From positions 94,311-158,310 of the forward strand of contig CAVRNI010000052.1 in assembly GCA_963722415.1 (NCBI GenBank): a DNA stretch of 64,000 nt. The letters run 5' to 3'. Positions 19,787 to 27,772 of the stretch are shown here, one piece after another (the first letter of the stretch is position 1; each line of letters opens with the position of its first letter). Under the pieces are notes generated by a model that was not told the origin of the DNA, made no database searches, and saw only the letters and a list, made by a program, of their open reading frames with translations. Both the position numbers and the translations under genes were made by a program. This DNA comes from JALOLG01 sp963722415. Lineage in GTDB: Bacteria; Actinomycetota; Acidimicrobiia; Acidimicrobiales; Ilumatobacteraceae.

Positions 19787-20944
19787 ATGTCAAGACACGT
19801 CTTCGTGAGCTACGTCCGTGAGAACGAGGCAAACGTCAAGATGCTCGCGGCCGACATCCGGGAGCTCGGCAACGAGGTGTGGTTCGACCGTGCCATCCCG
19901 CCTGGTGCTCCATGGTGGAGTGTGATCCTGGAACGCATCCGCGGTGCGGACGTCGTCGCGGCCGTCATGAGCCCGACCTCGATCGAATCGTTCGCGTTCG
20001 AGCAGGAGACCAAGTACGCCGCACTCGTCAACCGTCTGATCCTGCCCGTCCTCGTCGAGCCGGTCTCCGACAGCTTCGTGCCCAGGCACCTGTCGGAATT
20101 GAACCGCTTGGACTACACGAGCCGCACGCCCGAGACCGCGCTGTCGCTCGGTCGTGCGTTCAGCGACCTGCCGTTGACCCCGGACCTCCCTGAGCCGCTG
20201 CCACCCGATCCCCCGGCTCCCGAGATCTATATGCCGGACGTGCAACGCGCGCTGGAGTCCCGCATCGCGATCTCGCGGGCCAAACAGCAGGCGATCCTGC
20301 AACAACTGAAGATGTCATTGGCCAATCCCACCGACCGCCTCCTCGCGATCTACCTCCTGCGCGAGCTCAAGGGGCGCACGGAGCTACTACCCGAGCGCGT
20401 GCAGGACATCGAGCAGCTGCTCGAGCGGGTCGTCGCGCCTGTCGTGACTGCGGAGGTGCCGATCGTGACGGCCGAAACGCCGTCAGACCCGCCGCGAGCG
20501 CGGCCGCAGCCGCCCGACTCGCCACGGCCTGACCCCGTGGCGCCCGCGCCACGCCCCGAAACGCGGATCAAATACAGCGGCAAGGGGGCGACGACCTCCA
20601 CCCAACGCGGCCCGTCGCCGCAATCGACGGCGACGCGGACTCGGGACACCGCGACGAACACGTCGACGTCGAGCGCCACCGCGACCGCGACGCGGACGGA
20701 GACTCCCCCTCGCAGCGATTCAACGACCGCCCCGGTTCCGGCCGTCGCCACGACCAGCCGCGCATGGGGCACTTGGTCGTTCATGTTCCTCGTCGTTGCC
20801 GCTGTTCTGCTGGTCGTACCCGGCATCATCGCCGGCTTCATCGGGATCGCCCGCACGGGCAAGCGCGGTCAGGGTCTCGCGCTCCTCGTCGCGTCGATGG
20901 TGAGCGCAGCGTTGTGGTTGCCGGCGTTGGTGCCGCTGCTGTAA
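19787..20944 (+). CDS. TIR-domain protein with DUF4190-like membrane tail
   Basis: The 385-residue protein begins with a TIR domain (about 3-130): HVFVSYVRENEANVKMLAAD, EVWFDRAIPPGAPWW and a putative NADase Glu74 in SFAFEQETKYA. A helical segment (about 150-215), a long Pro/Thr/Ser-rich linker (about 225-325) and two membrane helices (about 331-353 and 362-383) follow. The loop between them, IGIARTGKRGQGLAL, reads like DUF4190. TIR domains either degrade NAD or act as adaptors in immunity-like signalling. Anchoring by the C-terminus places TIR in the cytoplasm. It sits at the left edge of the vWA/kinase/PP2C island, convergent with a zinc-ribbon gene whose 3' end it overlaps by 76 bp. Confidence 0.8.
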   Translation: MSRHVFVSYVRENEANVKMLAADIRELGNEVWFDRAIPPGAPWWSVILERIRGADVVAAVMSPTSIESFAFEQETKYAALVNRLILPVLVEPVSDSFVPRHLSELNRLDYTSRTPETALSLGRAFSDLPLTPDLPEPLPPDPPAPEIYMPDVQRALESRIAISRAKQQAILQQLKMSLANPTDRLLAIYLLRELKGRTELLPERVQDIEQLLERVVAPVVTAEVPIVTAETPSDPPRARPQPPDSPRPDPVAPAPRPETRIKYSGKGATTSTQRGPSPQSTATRTRDTATNTSTSSATATATRTETPPRSDSTTAPVPAVATTSRAWGTWSFMFLVVAAVLLVVPGIIAGFIGIARTGKRGQGLALLVASMVSAALWLPALVPLL

Positions 20945-21264
20945 TCGGAGTGAGGCACCGCCTCGAGCGTCGACGGTGGCGCGGGCAAGCCGTCGTCGTC
21001 GTCGCGGGCCGACTGCACGATTGCGAGTGCAATCGCGGCGAGCAGGACGAGAAGGGCGATGATCCGCAACGCCCTTCGCCTACCCCGCTTCGATGCCGGT
21101 TCCGGAGACATCGATGTCGGCATCGCGACTGCGGGTGACGAGCTCGACTCCACAGGTGCGACGCTGGTCAGATCGGACCCGCACACGATGCACCGACCAG
21201 AGGACGCGGCGTTGTCCACGTTGCACTGCGGACATCGACGCCTGCGTACTACCGGCGTCGACAC
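20869..21264 (-). CDS. Zinc-ribbon single-pass membrane protein
   Basis: About 131 residues. The N-terminus carries a CPQCN-x15-CIVCGSDL zinc ribbon, followed by a Ser/Pro-rich linker, a basic stretch (SKRGRRRALR) and one membrane helix (IIALLVLLAAIALAIV). About 45 residues follow the helix. The GTG at 21264, with AGGAAA just upstream, is preferred over an upstream ATG that would reach into the peptidase gene. The zinc ribbon is nearly the same as that of the larger protein at 22117-23211, so the two share a module. Function unknown; it is the last gene of a six-gene operon. Confidence 0.65.
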   Translation of the reverse strand: MSTPVVRRRRCPQCNVDNAASSGRCIVCGSDLTSVAPVESSSSPAVAMPTSMSPEPASKRGRRRALRIIALLVLLAAIALAIVQSARDDDDGLPAPPSTLEAVPHSDYSSGTNAGNHNAALTIDATRSARP

Positions 21265-21289
21265 GCGTTTCCTGCTCTCGGGCCGCAGC

Positions 21290-22120
21290 TCACGAGTCCC
21301 CCGCGTTCGGATCGGCCATCGCCTCGGCACAAGCGTCCGGGTTCGCAGCCAGCCAGGCGTCGACCTCGGCGACCGGACTCACCTGCTCGCCATCGCGCCA
21401 GGCGTCGAGGTACGGGTACGGCCACACGACCCCGCGCCGGACCGACCATTCCTTGCCGGGGCACGGAGGCGAGATCCCGAAGTGGCTGTGGCAGGCCGAG
21501 GCGCGTCCCGTGCGACCCATCACCCCGACGTCCTGCCCGGCGGCTACGGCGACGCCGGGTTCGAGGCCGTCATCGATCGTCTCGAAGTGAGCGAGGTAGT
21601 AGCGGACCCCATCGTCGCCCAGGATCGTCACCGAGCGACCCCCTCTCGTCGCCGGGTTGTCGACGGTCGCGTCGTAGGCGTTGACCCGCCGCACTTCGAG
21701 CAGTACCCCGTTCACCGGGGACACGACGGTGGCGCCGCAGCCGACGAAGATGTCCGTCGCCGGGTACCCGGAGTGCGTCGTCCCCCATCCCGCCGACGAG
21801 ACGTCCGCGACGGGGACGCGGTAGGGCGTCGTCCGGTCCGGCGGGTCGGTCGACATCGTGGCGGGCACGGTCGGCGGAACGGTCGGAGACGCCGTCGACG
21901 GAACGATCGAGGAATCCGCCGTCGTCACCGTCGTCGATGACGTCTCAACGGAAGGCGCCGTCGACGGCGACGTTGACCCGTCAGGCGCGGACACCGGCGG
22001 CGCCGTGGCCACGGTCGACCCGGCCGGCGTGGGTGAGGTCGCTGAGCGCTCGTCCGACGCCGAGTCTCCCGTGCACGCGACGAGTCCGAACGCGAGCACG
22101 ATCGCGTGCCACCGCGTCAT
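21290..22120 (-). CDS. M23 (LytM-type) metallopeptidase lipoprotein
   Basis: A 276-residue exported protein. MTRWHAIVLAFGLVACTG is a lipoprotein signal with lipobox LVAC, followed by a Ser/Thr/Pro-rich linker to about residue 110. The catalytic region has HSGYPATD, the first zinc-binding pair, and a HSHFG motif corresponding to HxH, as in M23 endopeptidases that cut peptidoglycan cross-links. It may be an active enzyme or a degenerate regulator; only those two motifs can be checked by eye. Its ATG overlaps the stop of the upstream glycan-binding protein gene (ATGA), so the pair is coupled. Confidence 0.75.
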   Translation of the reverse strand: MTRWHAIVLAFGLVACTGDSASDERSATSPTPAGSTVATAPPVSAPDGSTSPSTAPSVETSSTTVTTADSSIVPSTASPTVPPTVPATMSTDPPDRTTPYRVPVADVSSAGWGTTHSGYPATDIFVGCGATVVSPVNGVLLEVRRVNAYDATVDNPATRGGRSVTILGDDGVRYYLAHFETIDDGLEPGVAVAAGQDVGVMGRTGRASACHSHFGISPPCPGKEWSVRRGVVWPYPYLDAWRDGEQVSPVAEVDAWLAANPDACAEAMADPNAGDS

Positions 22121-23211
22121 GCCACGAGTACCTCGGAGACGGCCGTGTGGTCGAGCCGGGCGAGCCCGGGGGCGATCGTCGACAAGATGGTCATCTGGAC
22201 CGACGACGTGACGATCGCCCGGTTCAGCGTGATCGTCCACATCGCCGGTGACGGATCGACTGTCTGTTCGATCTCGGAACCATCGTCGAAGGTCCAGAGA
22301 ACCGACGTGATCCGCCGAAGCTCGAAGAAGCGATCGGTGTCCGTGCACGGATCGAACTTGTCGTAGCCGGGAACCAGCCCCAGCTCTGTGACGATCGAGG
22401 GACCGGTCAACACGATGGTCAGCGTCTCTCCCGAGCCGTCACCGGGCGTCATCCATGCCGTGTCGATGAACCCGTCGATGGCCAGCTCAGGGGCGTAGTT
22501 GGTGGGATTGCCGCAGCCGTCCTCGCTGTCGGGACGCACCGATGACGCGAATGCGCCGGCGACCACCGGAACCGGATTCGGCGCCGGTGGCGTCACCACG
22601 GTCGGCGCGACGGTTCCAAGTGGGACCGTCGTCTCGACCGTCGGGGGCGCATCGGTGGTCCGCTCGGCGACGTCGTCGGGTGTGATGGCCAGCGTCGTGG
22701 ATGGGCGAGCGGGCAGGGTCGTCTCGACCTCGGTCGCCGTGGACGCCGTCGACGTTTCGTGCACCGACGTTTCGGCGGTCGCGATCGGCGACGCCGGCGT
22801 GTCGTCGCCGGATCGACCGGTCAGCAGGAACGTGATCCCCGCGCTCGCGGCGATGGCGACGACCAACACGAGCACGCCGACGAGCCGACGGGAACTGCGC
22901 CGTTCGGACGGGGCGGTCAGCGTGACCTGAGTTGTGGCCTGCGTGGCCGCCGCCCGCGTGGTGGCCTGCGTGGTCGGCGGAGCCTGGTCCGACGAACGCG
23001 GTGTGCTGCCGGTGGCGGCGACCTCGCGATCGGCGGTCGGCGCAGGAACCGGTTCGGCGGGCACCGGTTCGGTGGGCACCGGCTCGGCGGGCACCGCTTC
23101 GGGCACGACCGCCGCGAGGTCGCTGCCACAGACGATGCAACGAGCGGCCGCCTCGGCGTTCTCGACATTGCATTGCGGACACCGCCGCACCCGATTTGTT
23201 GGTTCCGACAT
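22117..23211 (-). CDS. Zinc-ribbon membrane protein with NADase-type glycan-binding domain
   Basis: A 364-residue protein with a zinc ribbon at 11-32 (CPQCN to CIVCGSDL), an EPVP-rich repeat, a membrane helix (VGVLVLVVAIAASAGITFLL) and a Thr-rich linker. The C-terminal discoidin-like domain (about 230-364) shows YAPELAIDGFIDTAWMTPGD, an SGETLTIVL strand, VPGYDKFDPC and a closing SEVLVA. That pattern matches the glycan-binding domain often found with secreted NADases in actinobacteria. The ribbon would face the cytoplasm and the sugar-binding domain the cell wall, as in a surface sensor. It lies between a vWA gene and the M23 lipoprotein. Confidence 0.75.
   Translation of the reverse strand: MSEPTNRVRRCPQCNVENAEAAARCIVCGSDLAAVVPEAVPAEPVPTEPVPAEPVPAPTADREVAATGSTPRSSDQAPPTTQATTRAAATQATTQVTLTAPSERRSSRRLVGVLVLVVAIAASAGITFLLTGRSGDDTPASPIATAETSVHETSTASTATEVETTLPARPSTTLAITPDDVAERTTDAPPTVETTVPLGTVAPTVVTPPAPNPVPVVAGAFASSVRPDSEDGCGNPTNYAPELAIDGFIDTAWMTPGDGSGETLTIVLTGPSIVTELGLVPGYDKFDPCTDTDRFFELRRITSVLWTFDDGSEIEQTVDPSPAMWTITLNRAIVTSSVQMTILSTIAPGLARLDHTAVSEVLVA
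23048..23107. repeat. 15-bp coding tandem repeat
   Basis: Three near-identical copies of ACCGGTTCGGCGGGC (23048-23062, 23063-23077, 23078-23092) and a degenerate fourth. They encode the EPVPA/EPVPT repeats that separate the zinc ribbon from the membrane helix. Copy number could vary between strains. Confidence 0.75.
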
Positions 23212-23241
23212 TTTGGTCGCTCGTCTCGTGTCGCCGCGCCG

Positions 23242-23943
23242 CTACACCGAGCTGGCGATCTGGTCGATGATCTCCCGCTGCTCGTGATCGGCCAGCCCGT
23301 CAGCGGCGGCCGACGGGAACCAGATGACGTTCTCCCAGTCGTTGGCGACATCACTCCACGGATAGGCGTCGGGGGCGAACAACAAGAGTCGTTTGGCGGA
23401 GAGCTCCATCTCGCCGGCATCGACGGAGTCGCCCCACAGGAGGAGGAGCTGGTCGAGATCCTCAGGCATCGGTGGATCCTGGGGATCGCGACGCATCGTG
23501 TGCAGGCCCAGCGGATGCGCCGATGCATCCGTGCACATGACGATGACGTGCCGTCGACGGTCGAGGCCGCGCTCCCACATCGAGCGGATCGCGGTCGCCA
23601 ACGCCTCGAGCGCCGACTCCGCCTCGTCGCCGCCACCCGCCGGGTGCAGCGTCGAGACGTAGGCGTGGAACGCATCCCTCTCGTCGGGGAGCAGGAAGAA
23701 GCGGGTGGATTGGATCGCGTCGGGACCCTCGTGCCCGAGGTCTCGGAACGCGATCACTCGCACGCGGAACTGACGGATGCTCTTGCCCTGACGGCTCATC
23801 TCGGTCTCGAGGAGCTCGTGGAACGTCTGCGCGGTCGCCTTCACCGACTCGAGATAGGTCTTCATGCTCCCCGTGCAGTCGATGCAGAAGACGACGTCGA
23901 CGGCGTAGCTGGCCGTCGGGCTCGGGCTCGAGTTCTGACTCAT
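23242..23943 (-). CDS. vWA domain protein, copy 1
   Basis: A 233-residue protein that is almost entirely one von Willebrand A domain. The metal-binding MIDAS motif is DCTGSM at residues 22-27, with VIAFRD and TDASAHPLG providing further MIDAS positions and a conserved GGGDEAESALEALATA turn. vWA domains of this type act as cytoplasmic scaffolds, as in E. coli YegL and TerY. The start overlaps the stop of the kinase gene (ATGA) and has GGGAGGG upstream. It is clearly homologous to the vWA protein at 27011-27691. Confidence 0.85.
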   Translation of the reverse strand: MSQNSSPSPTASYAVDVVFCIDCTGSMKTYLESVKATAQTFHELLETEMSRQGKSIRQFRVRVIAFRDLGHEGPDAIQSTRFFLLPDERDAFHAYVSTLHPAGGGDEAESALEALATAIRSMWERGLDRRRHVIVMCTDASAHPLGLHTMRRDPQDPPMPEDLDQLLLLWGDSVDAGEMELSAKRLLLFAPDAYPWSDVANDWENVIWFPSAAADGLADHEQREIIDQIASSV

Positions 23944-24962
23944 GGTGTTCCCTCCCGTGGGCCGTCCGACTGACCCTCCTGCTGCTGCTTGCGCCGACCC
24001 ACTGTGGAGATCACCCTCGACGGTGGGGGTTCCGTCGCCGATTGGAGCGGCTCCGTGTCCGATGGCGCGGCCGGTGGCGGCAACGGCGCGATCTCGACGC
24101 CGATCGACGTGAGCAGCTGCTCGATGGTCGGCCGATCCGACGGCCGTGGCGCCGACGTCGCGTGGACGGTCGCCTCGAACTCAGGCATCCCGAGGTCGAG
24201 GGAGTCGTAGTGGAGCGTGCCGCCGCTGGCGACGACCTCGGCCGGTGTCTCGCCGGCTCCGCCTTTGGTCGCGGGCCGGCGGCCCACCATCGCGACATGG
24301 ATGACGAGTCCCAACGCGAAGATGTCGGCGCTGATGGTGAGATCGGCGGGCGCACCGTCGTTGTTCCGGTAGCGGACGAGCTCCGGGGAGTAGTAGTCCT
24401 CGGACCCGGGCGCTTGGTTGGCTGGCGGAGGTTGACCCGAGACGTACGCCTCGTCGAAGTCGATCAACCGTGCGACCGGAAAAGCCCCGCGCCGTTCGAT
24501 GAGCACGTTCTCCGGCTTCAAGTCGCCATGGACGATCGCCTGGGTGTGCAGCTCGCGCAGGCACAGCAGGAGCGTTCGCAGGAAGATGACACGGCCCTCC
24601 CGAGTGACCGACGACGTTGCGATCGAGCGCGAGCTCTCGCCGGACACGAACTGGTACGCCTTCAGGTAGCAGTTGCCCTCGCGGAAGAACCCGGTGGGCT
24701 TGACGAGATTGCCGCCGCCGACGATCGTGTCGGACAGCTTCTGCATCAACTCCACGTGGCGTCGCTCGAACTCGTCGCACACCGTGAGCATCTGTTGGTA
24801 GCGATCAGGCGTCGGCTTGTCCGGCCGGGGATACTTCGGACGGGGCAGCAGCTTGAGAAAGTAGAGCTCGCGGTCGCGGGTCGCCTGCCACGACTGCGAC
24901 TTGCCGCCCGAGACCGGCCCGACGACCTCGTACCCGTTCACGAGCTGGCCATTGGTGAACAT
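23940..24962 (-). CDS. Atypical Ser/Thr protein kinase, copy 1
   Basis: A 340-residue cytoplasmic kinase. A glycine-poor loop (VSGGKSQSW), Lys37 in YFLKLL, HGDLKPENVLI with catalytic Asp147 and Asn152, and DFD at 168-170 in place of the usual DFG can be seen. The HGD and DFD forms are shared with the second kinase here and set the pair apart from PknB-type kinases. The C-terminus is a Pro-rich tail with QQQEGQ and no membrane segment. It starts two bases after the PP2C stop and is coupled to the vWA gene. This kinase-phosphatase-vWA order fits the TerY-P triad (YegI/YegK/YegL in E. coli). Confidence 0.82.
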   Translation of the reverse strand: MFTNGQLVNGYEVVGPVSGGKSQSWQATRDRELYFLKLLPRPKYPRPDKPTPDRYQQMLTVCDEFERRHVELMQKLSDTIVGGGNLVKPTGFFREGNCYLKAYQFVSGESSRSIATSSVTREGRVIFLRTLLLCLRELHTQAIVHGDLKPENVLIERRGAFPVARLIDFDEAYVSGQPPPANQAPGSEDYYSPELVRYRNNDGAPADLTISADIFALGLVIHVAMVGRRPATKGGAGETPAEVVASGGTLHYDSLDLGMPEFEATVHATSAPRPSDRPTIEQLLTSIGVEIAPLPPPAAPSDTEPLQSATEPPPSRVISTVGRRKQQQEGQSDGPREGTP

Positions 24963-24964
24963 CG

Positions 24965-26774
24965 CTACGTCCCTCTCGGTGGCGGCGGAGTGGTGGGCAT
25001 CAGGCTCGTGTAGACGTCGCGATAATCGTCCCAGGTGGCCTGACGCACCGACCGGACGGCCTCGTAGTCGGCTGCGGCCACCTGCACGAACGGAAACACC
25101 TGGGTCGCGTGCACGTGAGCCATGCGCTCGCGAAAGAGCGTCTGGAGCTGTCCGAGATCTCGAAAGCCGATCGCGCTGAGCACCAACGTGGCGTCGTCGG
25201 CCGTGTACCCGAGAACCCGCTCGACCAAGAGATGCGCCCACTCACGCACGTCGCGGGCACGGTCGAGCGTCTCCAGCAGGTGGTACTCGACCTGGCCTGG
25301 TGTCTGCACGTACCCGAACACACCGTCGGTGGCACACACCACGACGAAGGGCTCGTCGATGCTCACGCGGTGCTGCTCGATGCTGAAGCTCTGCGACGCG
25401 GACACCACGTTGCTGATCGGTGGGTCGTCGGTCAGCTGCGACAGGACGTCACGCACGCGGGTGTGATCGGCCGTCAGTTGCTGCAGGCCGCTGCGGGGAG
25501 TCAGCAGGTACGCACGGGAGTCGCCGGCCCAGAAGGCGGTCACCGTCGCCGCCTGGTTGGACGTCTTGTTGACCATCGCCGCCGCCATCGTCGTCGGCAG
25601 CGTTCGCCGCAGTCCGCCCTTCAAGGTCGACCGCCCCTCGAGCTGCCACCGATCGCGCCAGTCCTGCAGGATCTGCGTGATGTCCGCCCGGAGGTCGTCC
25701 ACCTCGAACTGCTGTCCGTCCACCATCCGCTCGCAGCGATCGCTCAGCGCCCCCCGAACCAGTCGCGACGCGAGGTAGGCCTGGGTCCGCTCCACTCCGT
25801 CGTCGCACGTGACGCGTCCGGATCCTGCTCCGCCCATCCCATCGAACACGGCGAGCAGCTGTCGCCCGGCTTGCGGTGACGACATGAACAGGATCGGGTC
25901 CGCGTCCTCGCCGCCGCCGGCGATCTTCTCGGTGAACAAGCCGAACGCCAGCTGGTCGTCGTGGATCCAGACCCTGGCGCGGTCGCCGGCCGATTCGGAG
26001 GCGATCCCGCGAATGTTCGTTCCTCGCATGTTCTCGTCGCCTCCTAGCTCGTCCAACGGCCAGAACCCGACGAACGAAGGTCGCCGCACGGAAGGGGCGG
26101 AACCGGCCGGACGAAGCCGTGGCGATGCTGGTGGTAGTTGTAGTGGAAGTGGTGGGGGTGGTGGCGATGGTGGGGGTGGTGGCGATGGTGGGGGTGGTGG
26201 CGATGGTGTGGGCGGCGGCGGTACCGGTGCCGTCGAGATGTGGCCCGCTCCAACGCCGCTGTCGACGGAGACGGGGCTGCGTCCGCGGGTGAACACGAAC
26301 GCGGCGAGCCCGCCCATCGCGGCGACCGCGACGAGCACGACGAGCAGCAGTGATCGGTTGTCGCCGCCGCTCGAAGCGCGCGACCATTCCCCGACATCGA
26401 GCGTGAATGTCCCGGGCACTTCCGCGACGTGGATGCCACCGAGGGAATCGTGAGACTCGACCGCCAGCTTCAGATCGATCGTTTGCGGCGAGATGGCGTC
26501 AACGCCTTCGGCCGCGGCGATCTCGACCGTCAAGGGGCGATTCTTGGCGACCTCCGCCGTCAGGACGTCGTTCCGGCCGACGATCTCCACGGTGGCCAAC
26601 TCGATAGATGTCCGGCGACACTCGCAGGCCAAGCTCCTCGAGCGACACGGTCGTGCTCCCCGAGTCCGGATCGAGCGCGACCGGGAGCGCCGCGACCGCG
26701 CCGGCAGGCCAGCACGCGGCGAGAACGATGCATGCGCAACCAACCATGCGCTGACGGAGTCGGTGCTCCCCCAC
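24965..26774 (-). CDS. Membrane-anchored PP2C phosphatase with extracytoplasmic domain, frameshifted
   Basis: The product removes phosphates from Ser/Thr residues. A signal-like segment (MVGCACIVLAACWPAGAVA) opens it, then a domain of about 100 residues lies outside the membrane, with one helix (LLLVVLVAVAAMGGLAAFVF), a Pro-rich linker and a cytoplasmic PP2C domain. PP2C motifs are LLAVFDGMGG, AFWAGDSRAYLL, CATDGVFGYV and DDATLVLSAI. The N-terminal piece lies in another frame, broken near 26610-26620. A GTG at 26774 is my preferred start; ATG 26747 is possible. It heads the operon with the kinase and vWA genes, so it likely reverses that kinase's action in response to an outside signal. Confidence 0.72.
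26151..26204. repeat. 18-bp tandem repeat in the PP2C linker
   Basis: Three perfect copies of GGTGGGGGTGGTGGCGAT (26151-26168, 26169-26186, 26187-26204) and a degenerate fourth to about 26222. On the minus strand they encode the Pro-rich SPPPPP linker between the membrane helix and the phosphatase domain. The number of copies sets the linker length. Confidence 0.85.
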
Positions 26775-27010
26775 GACCTCGCTCCCTCGTTCGCCCACCC
26801 TGCGTGTGCGCGCGGACGCTAGCACGGCCGCGTGAATCGGCATGCCCGACATTGCTGTAGCAGAGCACCAATCACGCACCCAGCGCGGGGAATATCGAAC
26901 CCAGACCGTGCGCGACCACTGGGCGTCGCGAAGTTGCCCGTGGGGCTTCTGGGGCCAGTGATATCGTCGGCCCGCCGAGGCTACGTTCGGGGCTTCAGTA
27001 GGGAGACGAG

Positions 27011-27691
27011 ATGGGGCAAGGCCTGACCTACGGCGTCGACATCGCGCTCTGCATCGACGCGACGGGCAGCATGAAACCTGTGATCGAAGACGTGAAGGCG
27101 CGAGCTCTTCGTTTTCCCGACGATCTCTTGGCCGCGATGTCCGAGAAGGACAAGCACGTCACCCGGCTTCGGATGCGGGTGATCGTGTACCGCGACATCC
27201 TCGCCGATTCGGAAGCCTTCATCGTCTCGGAGTTCTTCAATCTTCCCGACGAGCGCGCTGCGTTCGAGCAGTTCATCCGCAAGATCACGGCCGACGGCGG
27301 CGGGGACGAACCCGAGTCGGCGCTCGAGGCGCTGGCGATCGCGCTCCACTCCGATTGGCTGCACGACGCCGACAAGTTGAGGCACCTCGTGGTGGTGTGG
27401 ACGGATGCGTCCGCCCATCCGCTCGAACTGGCCGCCGGCCACGTACCGGCCCCGTTCTCGTCGATCACGCCGGCGGACCTGAATGAGTTGACCGACCTGT
27501 GGGAGGGCGGACAGACGACAAAGATGAGCTCCTCGGCGTGTCGGCTCGTGCTGTTCGCTCCCGAGACGTATCCGTGGAGCGACATGTCGGCGACGTGGGA
27601 CGAGGTCGTGCACTTCCCGTCCGAAGCCGGTGGAGGATTGGCCGACTTCGAGTATGACGAGATCCTCGACACACTCGCCCAGAGTGTGTGA
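27011..27691 (+). CDS. vWA domain protein, copy 2
   Basis: A 226-residue protein that is a single vWA domain, with MIDAS motif DATGSM at 16-21, VIVYRD, GGGDEPESALEALAIA and WTDASAHPLE. It aligns along its whole length with the vWA protein at 23242-23943 (shared VKARA-type helix, FFxLPDER, ETYPWSD). The ATG is preceded by GGGAGACG. It diverges from the PP2C operon and is followed 81 bp later by the second kinase gene. The vWA-kinase order is reversed relative to copy 1. Confidence 0.85.
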   Translation: MGQGLTYGVDIALCIDATGSMKPVIEDVKARALRFPDDLLAAMSEKDKHVTRLRMRVIVYRDILADSEAFIVSEFFNLPDERAAFEQFIRKITADGGGDEPESALEALAIALHSDWLHDADKLRHLVVVWTDASAHPLELAAGHVPAPFSSITPADLNELTDLWEGGQTTKMSSSACRLVLFAPETYPWSDMSATWDEVVHFPSEAGGGLADFEYDEILDTLAQSV

Positions 27692-27772
27692 GACCAACGT
27701 GCCATCCGGCGACGTTGACGCATCGGTAGCGGCTGCAACCGTCGTCAAGGACGCCGACGACGGGAGACGTCG

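Noticed and set aside
26151..26222. 18-bp repeats as a CRISPR array
   Set aside because: Units are directly adjacent without spacers and encode a Pro-rich linker in frame.
26934..26964. Possible TTGCCC/TGATAT promoter before the second vWA gene
   Set aside because: Spacing is 19 bp and both hexamers match poorly; not strong enough to list.
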